Below, piece after piece: positions 15,700 through 23,968 of a DNA stretch of 64,000 nt (position 1 is the stretch's first letter; each line of letters begins with the position of its first letter). The position numbers were made by a program, and so were the translations under genes. Origin of the DNA: Micromonospora sp. CP22 (GTDB taxonomy: Bacteria; Actinomycetota; Actinomycetes; Mycobacteriales; Micromonosporaceae). Below the pieces are notes generated by a model that had not been told where the DNA came from, made no database searches, and saw nothing but the letters and a program-made list of their open reading frames with translations. The stretch covers positions 496,001 to 560,000 of the forward strand of contig NZ_VCJO01000002.1 of the NCBI RefSeq assembly GCF_009712475.1, read 5' to 3'.

Positions 15700-16649
15700 G
15701 TATTCGGACCGCCCGACGCGTCGGAGTTGACGAACTCGACCAGCCACTTGCGGAACTCGCTGCCCAGATCCTCACGGTCGGCGGCGATCTGGACCACGGT
15801 CTGGAGGTAGCCCAGCGGCATCCCGGTGTCGTAGCGGGTGCCTCGGTAGACGATCGCGTGCACCGGTGTGCCCTCGGTACGCAGGATCTCCATCGCGTCG
15901 GTCAACTGGATCTCGCCGCCGCTGCCGGGCTTCGTCCGGCGGATGGCGTCGAAGATCTTGCCGGGCAGGACGTACCGGCCGAGCACGGCGAGGTTGCTCG
16001 GCGCCTCCTCCGGTTGCGGCTTCTCCACCATGCCTGTCACCTTCACGACCTCGCCGATGTCGGCCAGCTCGGACTCGGCCGGCTCGACGGAGGCGATCCC
16101 GTACCGCTTCGTCTCCGCCGGGTCGACCTCGAAGAAGGCGAGCACCACCCCACCCGTACGCGCCTGGAGTTCCAGCATGGCCGGCAGCAGCGGCTCGCTG
16201 GGTTTGACGAACTCGTCGCCGAGCAGCACCGCGAAGGGCTCGTCGCCCACGTGGGACTCGGCGTACCCGACGGCGTGCCCGAGACCCAGTTGCTCCGGCT
16301 GGCGGCAGGTGTAGATGGACGCCAGTTCCTCGGTCCGCTTGACGGCGGCGAGCAGGTCGGGCTTCTCCGCGAGTCGTTCCTCCAGGTCGGGGCGACGGTC
16401 GAAGTGGTCCACCATCGATGTCTTGCCCCGGCCGGTGATCAGCAGCACGTCGTTGATGCCGGCCTGTGCGGCTTCCTCGACGATGTACTGCAACACCGGC
16501 CGATCGACGACCGGCAGCAGTTCCTTGGGGACGGCCTTGGTGGCAGGCAGGAACCTGGTGGCCAGGCCGGCTGCCGGGATGACGGCTTTGACGGCACGGG
16601 GACGGCCGGTGACTGCGGCCGCTGAGGGGTTCGCTGAGTGCTCCGACAT
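15696..16649 (-). CDS. galU: UTP--glucose-1-phosphate uridylyltransferase
   Basis: A 317-residue enzyme making UDP-glucose for cell-wall polysaccharides and trehalose. The nucleotidyltransferase signature VIPAAGLATRFLPATKAVPK is at residues 23-42, followed by the sugar-nucleotide motifs KELLPVVDRPVLQYIVEEA and LGLGHAVGYAE, as in bacterial GalU. ATG at 16649 is 9 bases after the stop of the diguanylate cyclase gene and there is no clear ribosome site, suggesting coupling. The gene overlaps glp downstream. Confidence 0.96.
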   Translation of the reverse strand: MSEHSANPSAAAVTGRPRAVKAVIPAAGLATRFLPATKAVPKELLPVVDRPVLQYIVEEAAQAGINDVLLITGRGKTSMVDHFDRRPDLEERLAEKPDLLAAVKRTEELASIYTCRQPEQLGLGHAVGYAESHVGDEPFAVLLGDEFVKPSEPLLPAMLELQARTGGVVLAFFEVDPAETKRYGIASVEPAESELADIGEVVKVTGMVEKPQPEEAPSNLAVLGRYVLPGKIFDAIRRTKPGSGGEIQLTDAMEILRTEGTPVHAIVYRGTRYDTGMPLGYLQTVVQIAADREDLGSEFRKWLVEFVNSDASGGPNT

Positions 16650-16658
16650 GTCGCGAGA

Positions 16659-18920
16659 CTATCGGCCATCGGCATGTCTCGGCGGGTGAGGACCAGAAGA
16701 CGCGCCGCCCGTCGGACCGGTTCTGCCGGTGCCGGTGGTACCCGCCACGGCAGTCGGGTCGCCGCTGTGCTGGACGGCGTCGGAGCCGGCCGGCAGGTCG
16801 CCGGTGTCCGGCGTGTCGGGACCGGCCGGTACGTCGAGGCCGGCCCGAGGCAGCCCGTCGGCGGGGCTATGGGCCACCACCGACACCGGCACCTCCCGGG
16901 TCGGTGACGACTCCCGAGGCATCGCCAACCGCCAGGTGTCCCGGGTCGCGGCTTTCGCGGCGTAGAGCGCCTCGTCGGCCGCCGCCAACACCTGCGGTCC
17001 GGTGTCGGCGTGGTCGGGAAAGACGGCGATGCCGATGGAGACGGTCACCTGGATCGGCTCCCGGGCACCGGCGTGCCCCACCACCGTCACCGGGGTGTCC
17101 CGCACGGCCGAGCCGAGCCGCTCGGCGACGGTGGCCGCGCCTCGGGCGTCGGTTTCCGGCAGCAGCACCACGAACTCCTCCCCGCCGCGACGGAAGGCCA
17201 GATCCACCTCCCGGATCTCGCCGCGTATCCGCCGGGCGAACTCGGCCAGCACGGTGTCCCCGGCCGCGTGCCCGTACGTGTCGTTGACCGTCTTGAAGCG
17301 GTCCAGGTCGAGGGCGAGGACGCTGACCATCCGGCCGAACCGGCTGGCCCGTTCCACCTCCCGGCGCAGCGACTCGCGGAGGTACCGGTAGTTCCACAGC
17401 CCGGTCAGCGGGTCGGTCAGCGACAGCCGCTGCGCTTCCTCGTGCACCCGCACGTTGTGCACGGCGACCGCCGCGTGCCGGGCGAAGGTGCGCAGGGTGG
17501 CCAGGTCGTCGTCGTCGAACTCCTCCCCGCCGAGGCGGTCGTAGAGGGCCAGCACGCCGAGCACCACCTCCGCCGGGCGGCCGGCCGCCGGGGTCGCGCC
17601 CGGCGCGTCGGCTCCGGCGACGTCGGGGGCGGCGAAGGGCACCGCGATGTACGTCCGGCAGGGTGGCTCGTCCGAGGAGGAGCCCGTCGGTTCCGCCCGG
17701 CCCCGGCGCGGCTGGCCGGTCGCCGCGACCGCGCCGACCACCCCACAGCCCAGCGGCACCCGCAGTGGCGCGGTGCCGGGCCACCGGTCGTCAAGCCCTT
17801 CGCTGCACCGGGCGACGAGCTGCTCACCCTGCTCGGTGAGGAGCACGGCCCCCGCCCGCGCCCCGGTCGCGGCGAGCGCGCTGTGCAGGATCAGCCGCAG
17901 GATCCGGGGCAGGTCGTGGGTGCTGGCCAGCGTGTCGCCGAGCACCGCGAGGTGGCCGCGCAACTGGTCCCGGCTGCTGGTCAACGCCGCCAGGTAGCCG
18001 CCGGTCTCGCGGGTCATCCGGTTGAAGGCGACAGCCAACCGACCGATCTCGTCGCCGCTGCGTACCGGTACCCGGACGGTGAGGTCGCCGGTGGCGACGC
18101 GATCGGCCGCGACGGCCAGTTCCACCAGTGGCCGGGTGGTCACCCGGGCCAGTCGCCAGGCCACGGCCACGCCCAACAGGGCGGCCAGCAGCACCACGCC
18201 GACCAGCACCGCGTGCAGGCCGGGTGGCTGGTCGCTGGGTACGGAGAGCACCAGCGGCAGCGGCTGCCCGGCAGCGGGGCCGGCTCGGCGCACGTACCGC
18301 CCGTCGATGGTGCCGGTGACGCGCTCGTCGCGCAGTGACGCGGCGGCAGCCAGCACCGCGTCCCGACCGTTGCCGGATTCGGTGGTGTGGGCCACCTGGA
18401 CGGGCATCGCCCCGTCGAGCAGGGTCACCGCGACCCCGGTCACCGCGGCGAGTCGCGCGACGAAGGCGGGGTCGACCGGCTGAGCGGCGGCGACGGTACC
18501 CAGCGCCGAGCCGGCCGCGTCGCGCAACTGCACCCGCACCACCAGGGCGCTGACCGACGCGCCGGGTGGCTCCGGCGTCGCGCAGTCCCGCCAGGGCGGC
18601 GGGGGTGGGTTCGGGGTGGTGTAACTGACCCGACCGGTCGCGTCGGTGACGAGCACCGCGGTGGCCAGGCCCCGGCTGACCACCTGCGCGGCGGTTCCGG
18701 CGTGGTCGGCGGTGACGGCGACCGCGTCGGCGGCGGCCCGCAGTTGCTGGCAGAGCGCGTCGACCGAGGTACGCACGGCGGTGGCGGCCACCGCCAACCG
18801 CTCGGTGGCGCGGCTGCGGTCGACCGCCGCTACGGTGGAGGCGACGAAGACGGCACCGAGCAGGACCGGGCCGAACGCCACCGCCAGGAAGGCTGCGGTC
18901 AACCGCCCGCGTAGCGTCAA
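16659..18920 (-). CDS. Membrane diguanylate cyclase, HAMP-GAF-GGDEF
   Basis: A 753-residue sensor enzyme producing c-di-GMP from GTP. Transmembrane helices at about 8-32 and 235-258 enclose a periplasmic sensor region; HAMP 259-310, GAF about 335-490, GGDEF about 498-665. The active-site loop is GGEEF at 579-583 and an inhibitory I-site RxxD (R570, D573) sits exactly five residues before it, so both catalysis and product inhibition look intact. A low-complexity tail follows. The TTG at 18920 is preferred since it follows a GGGGGGAAGGGG ribosome site; the frame upstream overlaps the divergent gene. It heads the galU-glp-rimJ-sepX run with only a 9-base gap. Confidence 0.92.
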   Translation of the reverse strand: MTLRGRLTAAFLAVAFGPVLLGAVFVASTVAAVDRSRATERLAVAATAVRTSVDALCQQLRAAADAVAVTADHAGTAAQVVSRGLATAVLVTDATGRVSYTTPNPPPPPWRDCATPEPPGASVSALVVRVQLRDAAGSALGTVAAAQPVDPAFVARLAAVTGVAVTLLDGAMPVQVAHTTESGNGRDAVLAAAASLRDERVTGTIDGRYVRRAGPAAGQPLPLVLSVPSDQPPGLHAVLVGVVLLAALLGVAVAWRLARVTTRPLVELAVAADRVATGDLTVRVPVRSGDEIGRLAVAFNRMTRETGGYLAALTSSRDQLRGHLAVLGDTLASTHDLPRILRLILHSALAATGARAGAVLLTEQGEQLVARCSEGLDDRWPGTAPLRVPLGCGVVGAVAATGQPRRGRAEPTGSSSDEPPCRTYIAVPFAAPDVAGADAPGATPAAGRPAEVVLGVLALYDRLGGEEFDDDDLATLRTFARHAAVAVHNVRVHEEAQRLSLTDPLTGLWNYRYLRESLRREVERASRFGRMVSVLALDLDRFKTVNDTYGHAAGDTVLAEFARRIRGEIREVDLAFRRGGEEFVVLLPETDARGAATVAERLGSAVRDTPVTVVGHAGAREPIQVTVSIGIAVFPDHADTGPQVLAAADEALYAAKAATRDTWRLAMPRESSPTREVPVSVVAHSPADGLPRAGLDVPAGPDTPDTGDLPAGSDAVQHSGDPTAVAGTTGTGRTGPTGGASSGPHPPRHADGR

Positions 18921-19038
18921 CGCTTCCCCTTCCCCCCGGAAGTTGCGCGACCGTCGCTTGCGATGCTGACACAGAGCGACGGCTAGACAAACGTTGCGTG
19001 AGGAGTGTTGCGTGCCGGAATTTGCGGAAGGAGCGGAA

Positions 19039-19668
19039 GTGACGCATGACGCGAAGCAGACCGCTCGGATCAGGCTGCTCGCGAACCGCCGCGCCCGCAC
19101 CGAGGCCGAGCGCGCCACCGCCGCAGCGCGGGTCCAGGCCGAGCTGTCCTCCCTGGTCCGCCGGCTGCGGCCGGGGCGGCTGGCCGCGTACGTCCCGGTC
19201 GGCGGGGAACCGGGTGGCCCGGACCTGCCGGCGGTGCTCGCCGCCGCGCTGCCCCCCGGTGCGGACCTACTGCTGCCGGTGCTCCGCGATGATCTCGACC
19301 TGGACTGGGCCGCGTGGGACGGGCCGCAGGCGATGGTCGCCGCCGGACGCGGCATCCGCGAGCCGGTCGGGCCCCGGCTGGGGGTGACCGCAGTGGCCAC
19401 CGCCGAGCTGGTGGTGGTGCCGGCGCTGGCGGTGGACCGCCGGGGCATCCGCCTGGGACGCGGCGGCGGTTCGTACGATCGGGCCCTGGCACGGGTGACG
19501 GCGACCGCGCTCACGGTGGTGCCGCTGCACGACGGCGAGCTGCTGGAGGAGTTGCCCGCCGAGCCGCACGACCGGCCGGTGCGTGCGGTGGTCACCCCGG
19601 AGCACGGGCTGACGGCCATCTCGGGTGTCGTGCCACACACTTCCGCTGGACGAACCGGGGGGCGATGA
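19039..19668 (+). CDS. 5-formyltetrahydrofolate cyclo-ligase
   Basis: A 209-residue enzyme that converts 5-formyl-THF to 5,10-methenyl-THF with ATP. The family signature GRGGGSYDRAL is present near residue 150, and the N-terminal helix begins with K and R residues typical of the ATP site. GTG at 19039 has AAGGAG at 19028-19033; an upstream in-frame GTG at 19012 is less well placed. It is divergent from the diguanylate cyclase and lies just before the CIRCE operator of the fmdB-like gene. Confidence 0.9.
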   Translation: MTHDAKQTARIRLLANRRARTEAERATAAARVQAELSSLVRRLRPGRLAAYVPVGGEPGGPDLPAVLAAALPPGADLLLPVLRDDLDLDWAAWDGPQAMVAAGRGIREPVGPRLGVTAVATAELVVVPALAVDRRGIRLGRGGGSYDRALARVTATALTVVPLHDGELLEELPAEPHDRPVRAVVTPEHGLTAISGVVPHTSAGRTGGR

Positions 19669-19675
19669 CGCACCA

Positions 19676-19702
19676 TTGGCACTCGAATACGTCGAGTGCC
19701 AA
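19676..19702. promoter_or_regulatory. CIRCE operator (HrcA site) upstream of the fmdB-like gene
   Basis: TTGGCACTC at 19676-19684, a 9-base spacer, and GAGTGCCAA at 19694-19702 form a perfect inverted repeat that differs from the canonical CIRCE (TTAGCACTC-N9-GAGTGCTAA) only by symmetrical changes. Extended pairing reaches 19675-19703. It lies 27 bases before the GTG of the FmdB-type gene, where HrcA would block transcription until heat shock. Confidence 0.85.
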
Positions 19703-19729
19703 TCGGCCGTGTCAGATCCGGAGGAGAAC

Positions 19730-20110
19730 GTGCCCACGTACCAGTACGCCTGCACCGCGTGCGGTCATCAGCTCGAGGCGGTGCAGTCCTTCTCTGACGA
19801 GCCGCTGACCGACTGCCCGGCGTGCGAGGGACGACTGCGCAAGCTGTTCAACTCGGTCGGCATCGTCTTCAAGGGCTCGGGCTTCTACCGCACCGACTCC
19901 CGCTCCTCCGGCTCGGACACCGTGGCCAGCGGTTCGAACGGCAAGTCGGAATCCTCGACCTCAAGCTCGACCGGGTCGAACTCGTCGTCGACCAGCTCCA
20001 CCTCGTCCGCCTCCGCCTCGTCCGGTTCCGGCAGCGGGTCGTCCGGGGGCTCGTCGGGAGGGTCCTCCGGCGGCACGAGCAAGGCGTCGGCCACGGCCAG
20101 CTCCTCCTGA
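19730..20110 (+). CDS. FmdB-type zinc-ribbon protein with Ser/Gly-rich tail
   Basis: A 126-residue protein. Residues 1-45 form the FmdB/CxxC zinc ribbon: PTYQYACTACGHQLEAVQSF and DCPACEGRLRKLFNSVGIVF, with cysteine pairs CTAC and CPAC, followed by the conserved FKGSGFYRTDSR. The remaining half is almost only Ser, Gly, Thr and Ala. The family was named from methanogen formamidase clusters, but its role in actinobacteria is unknown. GTG at 19730 follows GGAGGAGAA. A CIRCE site upstream suggests it belongs to the heat-shock regulon. Confidence 0.9.
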   Translation: MPTYQYACTACGHQLEAVQSFSDEPLTDCPACEGRLRKLFNSVGIVFKGSGFYRTDSRSSGSDTVASGSNGKSESSTSSSTGSNSSSTSSTSSASASSGSGSGSSGGSSGGSSGGTSKASATASSS

Positions 20111-20166
20111 CCTGATCGTCGCAGCGAGGTCGCTCTCCGACCGGCTCAGGATCGCTCGGCGGGTGC

Positions 20167-20334
20167 TCACTCCCAATGTGGCGGGCGCTCGCCGAGCAAC
20201 CAGTCGTCGTTGCCGCCGGCCCGCTCACCCCAGCCGTGGTCGGTGTCGTCGGCGGTCTGCTCCGGCAGCACCACGAAGTCGTCGGTCAGCTCGACCGTGC
20301 GATCGTCATCCCTCGGGCCATGCGGTTCGCTCAC
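20167..20334 (-). CDS. Small conserved acidic protein
   Basis: A 55-residue protein, VSEPHGPRDDDRTVELTDDFVVLPEQTADDTDHGWGER and so on, ending in PPHWE. I recognise this as a short actinobacterial hypothetical family with a TELTDDFVVLPEQTxDDTD core, but no function is known to me. GTG at 20334 follows CCGCTC with a weak ribosome site; the open frame extends to 20403 without support. It is convergent with the fmdB-like gene and acidic throughout, with no membrane segment. Confidence 0.75.
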   Translation of the reverse strand: MSEPHGPRDDDRTVELTDDFVVLPEQTADDTDHGWGERAGGNDDWLLGERPPHWE

Positions 20335-20462
20335 GAGCGGCAAGACTAACGCAGCCGTCAGCCCTCGGAGTCCGAGCGACGTCCCGGGGCCGCACCTGAC
20401 CATGACCGGTTCGGGCGCGGCCTGACAGCGTGGCGACGGGGTGGTTGGTAGCGTCGGACGGC

Positions 20463-20828
20463 GTGACGACCCCCCGACCCGGCCTGGACCCAGACGATCC
20501 GTGGCGGCGGCCCGAGTCCGCCAGCGGGTCGCCCGCCGACCCGTCGGTGCAGGGCACCCCGGCCGACGTCAGTCAGCCCACGTCCCCGGGTCGGTCCGCA
20601 CCCGACGGCGGGTATACCGGCCCGCCACCCACCACCGCACCGCCACCGGGCTGGCGGCCCCCGGTGCACCTGCGACCGGCACCACCGCGCCAGTTACCGG
20701 CCCAGGACATGATCGACCTGGACGCGCAGGAACAACGGGCGCAGCGGGTCACCTGGACCGTCGGTGCGATCGCCGGTGCCGTCCTGGTGGTGCTGACCTG
20801 TCTGCTCTGCACCCGGCTGCTGTTCTGA
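20463..20828 (+). CDS. Pro-rich protein with a C-terminal membrane anchor
   Basis: A 121-residue protein with a Pro/Gly/Ser-rich cytoplasmic part (residues 1-85) and one C-terminal hydrophobic helix (WTVGAIAGAVLVVLTCLLC) close to the end, like a tail-anchored protein. GTG at 20463 is the likely start and may be leaderless; an upstream ATG-like start at 20430 is possible. Function unknown. It is convergent with the DUF2231 gene. Confidence 0.6.
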   Translation: MTTPRPGLDPDDPWRRPESASGSPADPSVQGTPADVSQPTSPGRSAPDGGYTGPPPTTAPPPGWRPPVHLRPAPPRQLPAQDMIDLDAQEQRAQRVTWTVGAIAGAVLVVLTCLLCTRLLF

Positions 20829-20849
20829 ACGGTCGACCCGGCGGTCGGT

Positions 20850-21335
20850 CTATTCGAAGGTGTTGCCCCACACCATCTCGGCACCGGAGTGCCCGGTGAG
20901 CCAGACGTAGACGAGGGCAGCCACGCCCAACCCCACCGCCGCGACGGAGAGCACCACGGGCACCCAGCCGGGCAGCTTCGGCACCCGGGAGTGACCGCTG
21001 TTGGCGACCAGCAACAGGATGACCACCAGGCCGAGCGCCAGCGTGATGCGGAACAGCATCTCGCCGTGCGCCGCATGATCGGTGATCTTGTCGAGAATCT
21101 CGCCGGAGAAGCCCCGCTCGATCTGCCGGGCCTCCAGCGCCTCACCGGACCTCGCCGCGACCCACGCGGTGATCGGGGTGACCACCGCCAGCGCCGCCAC
21201 CGCCCAGTCCAGCCGGGCCCGGAACCGGGGCAGCACGATGTACGCGACAGCGAGCAGCACCAGCAGCGGCACGAGGACGACGACCGCGTGGACGACCAGC
21301 ACGTGTAGGGGCAGGCCCAGCGCCTTCTCGAACAT
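20850..21335 (-). CDS. DUF2231 membrane protein
   Basis: A 161-residue protein with four hydrophobic helices and the DUF2231 pattern: an early LPLHVLVVHAVVVLVPLLVL helix, a middle DHAAHGEMLFRITL segment with His residues, and a final LVYVWLTGHSGAEMVW. Related domains occur in haem-linked membrane proteins, so haem or redox involvement is possible but unproven. ATG at 21335 has GGAGG 6 bases upstream, preferred over the GTG at 21341. Confidence 0.85.
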   Translation of the reverse strand: MFEKALGLPLHVLVVHAVVVLVPLLVLLAVAYIVLPRFRARLDWAVAALAVVTPITAWVAARSGEALEARQIERGFSGEILDKITDHAAHGEMLFRITLALGLVVILLLVANSGHSRVPKLPGWVPVVLSVAAVGLGVAALVYVWLTGHSGAEMVWGNTFE

Positions 21336-21460
21336 CGGCACCTCCGAAGGTGATCGTGAATGTCAGCGTACGGGCCAAAGTTTGATCGCCCAACGCCCTG
21401 CTGCTCCACACGCAGACCGCAGCGGGCCGGTTCACTGAGCCGGCGTGGCACCCTTGACGG

Positions 21461-22327
21461 GTGGATACCGTCGACGTCGGCCTGTTCGGTCCCGGTTCGG
21501 TCACCTGGAAGCTGCACCAGGAACCGATCCTGTTCGTCGCCGGGCTGCGGTCGCTCTACCTGCAGGCGTTGCACCCCCGGGCCATGGCCGGTGTGGCGCA
21601 GAACAGCAACTACCGTCAGGACGCCTGGGGGCGCCTGATCCGCACCGCCGAGTACGTGGGGACCACCGTCTACGGCACCACCGCCGAGGCGGAGCGGGCC
21701 GGAGAGCGGCTACGCCGATTGCACGCCCGGATGACCGCTGTCGATCCGGAGACCGGCACCCGATTCCGGATCGACGAGCCGGCCCTGCTTCGCTGGGTCC
21801 ACGTCACCGAGGTGGAGTCGTTCCTCGACACGGCGCGGCGGGCCGGTGTACCGCTGGACGCCGACGAGATCGATCGCTACTACACCGAACAGCGGCGGAC
21901 CGCCGCCCTCGTCGGGCTGGACCCGGAGACCGTTCCCGGCACCGCCGCCGAGGTCGCCGACTACTACCGGCGGATCCGACCCGAGTTGCGGATGACCCGG
22001 GAGGCCGCCGAGACCGCCCTGTTCCTGACCGCCCCGCCCCTGCCGTGGAAGCTCAGCCTGCCGGCGCGGATCGGGCTGAACCTCGGCCCGCCCCGGTGGG
22101 CGTACCTGGGCATCGCCGGCACCGCGCTCGCCCTGCTGCCGTCCTGGGCGCGGCGGCTCTACGGCGGGCTGGGTCTGCCCACCACCGCGCTGTCGGCCGA
22201 CGTGACGGTACGTGCGTTGCGGCTCGCCCTCACCGCCCTGCCGCGCGACTGGCGGGAAGGCCCCATGCAGCGCGCTGCCAAGGAACGCGCGGCCCGGCTG
22301 ACCTCGACCGCCGCCACCACCGGCTGA
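21461..22327 (+). CDS. MpaB/latex-clearing-type oxygenase (DUF2236)
   Basis: A 288-residue protein with the DUF2236/MpaB pattern: FGPGSVTWKLHQEP, the LQALHPRAMAGVAQNSNYRQ region, and WVHVTEVESFL. The family includes b-type haem rubber oxygenase Lcp and fungal MpaB; histidines in LHP and WVH are candidates for haem or metal contact. GTG at 21461. In actinobacteria the usual substrate is unknown. It is divergent from DUF2231, itself a possible redox membrane protein. Confidence 0.88.
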   Translation: MDTVDVGLFGPGSVTWKLHQEPILFVAGLRSLYLQALHPRAMAGVAQNSNYRQDAWGRLIRTAEYVGTTVYGTTAEAERAGERLRRLHARMTAVDPETGTRFRIDEPALLRWVHVTEVESFLDTARRAGVPLDADEIDRYYTEQRRTAALVGLDPETVPGTAAEVADYYRRIRPELRMTREAAETALFLTAPPLPWKLSLPARIGLNLGPPRWAYLGIAGTALALLPSWARRLYGGLGLPTTALSADVTVRALRLALTALPRDWREGPMQRAAKERAARLTSTAATTG

Positions 22328-22334
22328 CGGTCGG

Positions 22335-23270
22335 TCAGTCCCGCTCCGCGGACGGCTCGGCGAATCGTTCCACCGCGGCCCACGGATCCTTGCCCGGCAG
22401 CGCGGAACCGGCCGGGCAGTCGCGCCGATAGTCGCACCAGGAGCAGAGCGCGCCGGGGTTGGTCGGAAAGGCGTCGTCCGGATCGGCACCGTCGGCGACC
22501 GAACGTTCGGCGGCCATGATGTCGCGGGCGGTCTCCTCGGCGCGGGTCACCTGCCGCGCCAGCGACTCGGCGGTGTGCTCGTGCGCCGCCACGGTGCCGC
22601 TCGGCAGGTGGTGCAACTCGACCCGGCGGCACGGCCGCCGGAACACCCGCTCGGCCGCGTACGCGTACAGCGCCAGCGCCTGCGACCCGCGCGCGTCGTC
22701 GCTGTCGAGCCCGCTGCGGCCGGTCTTGTAGTCGACGATGATTAGCTCGGGCCCTTGCTGACCGGGCCGGGAGTCGATCCGGTCGGCGCGGCCGTTGAAG
22801 GCCAACACTCCGGTCTTCACCGCGACCACCCGTTCCACCCCGATCGGCTCGTCGGCCGGATCCAACCCGCCCACGTACGCCTCCAGCCAGCCGAGGGCCC
22901 GCCGGTAGGCCGCGCGCTCCTGCTCGTCGTCGCGGTAGCCCTCCCGCACCCAGGTGCCCTTGAGCAGGGCGGCCAGCGCCTCCGGGCGACGCCGGTCGGC
23001 GGGCAGCGCGAACCAGTTCTTCAACGCGGTGTGCACGCTGGCGCCGAGCGAGTTGTGCGCCCAGGGCGGGCCCTTCGGCGGTGCCGGACGGTCGACGTAG
23101 GAGTAGCGGTAGCGCCGGGGACAGTCGGCGTACGCACCGAGGCGACTCGGGGTGCAGACGAACAGGCGCTCCGGCATTCCTTCGAAGCCGAGCTGCTCGG
23201 GCTGCGCGTCGCGGGGCCGGGGCGGGCGGCCACCGGCGGCGGGTCGTCCGGCTGGGGAGGCTCGTCGCAC
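22335..23270 (-). CDS. RecB-like PD-(D/E)XK nuclease with iron-sulfur cysteines
   Basis: A 311-residue stand-alone nuclease. It has GRADRID and ELIIVDYKTG, the DxxKTG catalytic core of the RecB/AddB nuclease family. A cysteine in SRLGAYADCPRRYRYSY and three in ALCSWCDYRRDC form the AddB-type 4Fe-4S clasp. It should process DNA ends in repair, possibly with a separate helicase. GTG at 23270. The gene is convergent with the MpaB-type gene, leaving only 7 bases between stops. Confidence 0.88.
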   Translation of the reverse strand: MRRASPAGRPAAGGRPPRPRDAQPEQLGFEGMPERLFVCTPSRLGAYADCPRRYRYSYVDRPAPPKGPPWAHNSLGASVHTALKNWFALPADRRRPEALAALLKGTWVREGYRDDEQERAAYRRALGWLEAYVGGLDPADEPIGVERVVAVKTGVLAFNGRADRIDSRPGQQGPELIIVDYKTGRSGLDSDDARGSQALALYAYAAERVFRRPCRRVELHHLPSGTVAAHEHTAESLARQVTRAEETARDIMAAERSVADGADPDDAFPTNPGALCSWCDYRRDCPAGSALPGKDPWAAVERFAEPSAERD

Positions 23271-23313
23271 GACCTGATCCTGCCATCCACCCCCGACAGA
23301 CCAGACGAGCCGG

Positions 23314-23928
23314 TCAGCCGCCGCCGTTGTACTGCGTCACGAACGCCGCGATCGCGTCCGCGATGAGCTGTACGGCGATCGCCGCCAGCAGCAGACCGGC
23401 GATCCGGGTGAGCACCTCGATCCCACCCGGACGCAGGACCTTCACGATGCCTCCGGAGAACCGCAGCACGATCCAGACGGTGAGCATCACCGCGACGATC
23501 GCGGCGGCGATGGCGGAGAAGTCGGTCGGCCCGTCGGCCCGCTGGACGAAGAGCATCGTCGCCACGATCGCGCCGGGCCCGGCCAGCAACGGGGTACCCA
23601 GCGGCACCAGGGCGATGTTGGCGGTGGCCTGTTTGGTCGGGTCGTCGGTCTTGCCGGTGAGCAGTTCCAGCGCCACCAGGATCAGCAGCAGCCCACCGGC
23701 CGCCTGCAACGCCGGCAGGTCGACGTGCAGGTAGGCGAGCAGCGTCTGACCCGCCACCGCGAAGATCACGATGACCCCGAGCGCCAGCGCGACGGCCTGC
23801 CAGGCGGCTCGGTGCCGCTCCCGCGCCGACAACGGGCCGGTCAACGCCAGGAAGATCGGCATCATGCCGGGCGGGTCGACGATCACCAACAGGGTCACGA
23901 AGACCTCGCCGAACAGCTTGAGATCCAC
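23314..23928 (-). CDS. MarC family integral membrane protein
   Basis: A 204-residue, six-helix protein with the MarC/YhgN signature VDPPGMMPIFLALTG near residue 17 and PLLAGPGAIVATMLF. The family was once linked to multiple antibiotic resistance in Escherichia coli but has no proven transport function. GTG at 23928. It lies 40 bases downstream of the PHP phosphatase gene on the same strand and 44 bases before the nuclease gene, so the three may be one unit. Confidence 0.93.
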   Translation of the reverse strand: MDLKLFGEVFVTLLVIVDPPGMMPIFLALTGPLSARERHRAAWQAVALALGVIVIFAVAGQTLLAYLHVDLPALQAAGGLLLILVALELLTGKTDDPTKQATANIALVPLGTPLLAGPGAIVATMLFVQRADGPTDFSAIAAAIVAVMLTVWIVLRFSGGIVKVLRPGGIEVLTRIAGLLLAAIAVQLIADAIAAFVTQYNGGG

Positions 23929-23968
23929 CCGGTCACCGTAGCCGCGGCCGTCGGCGTCGAGCGCCAGG

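Noticed and set aside
16659-19682. 1007-codon version of the diguanylate cyclase
   Set aside because: The upstream 254 codons lie antisense to the 5-formyl-THF cyclo-ligase gene; a TTG at 18920 with a good ribosome site is preferred.
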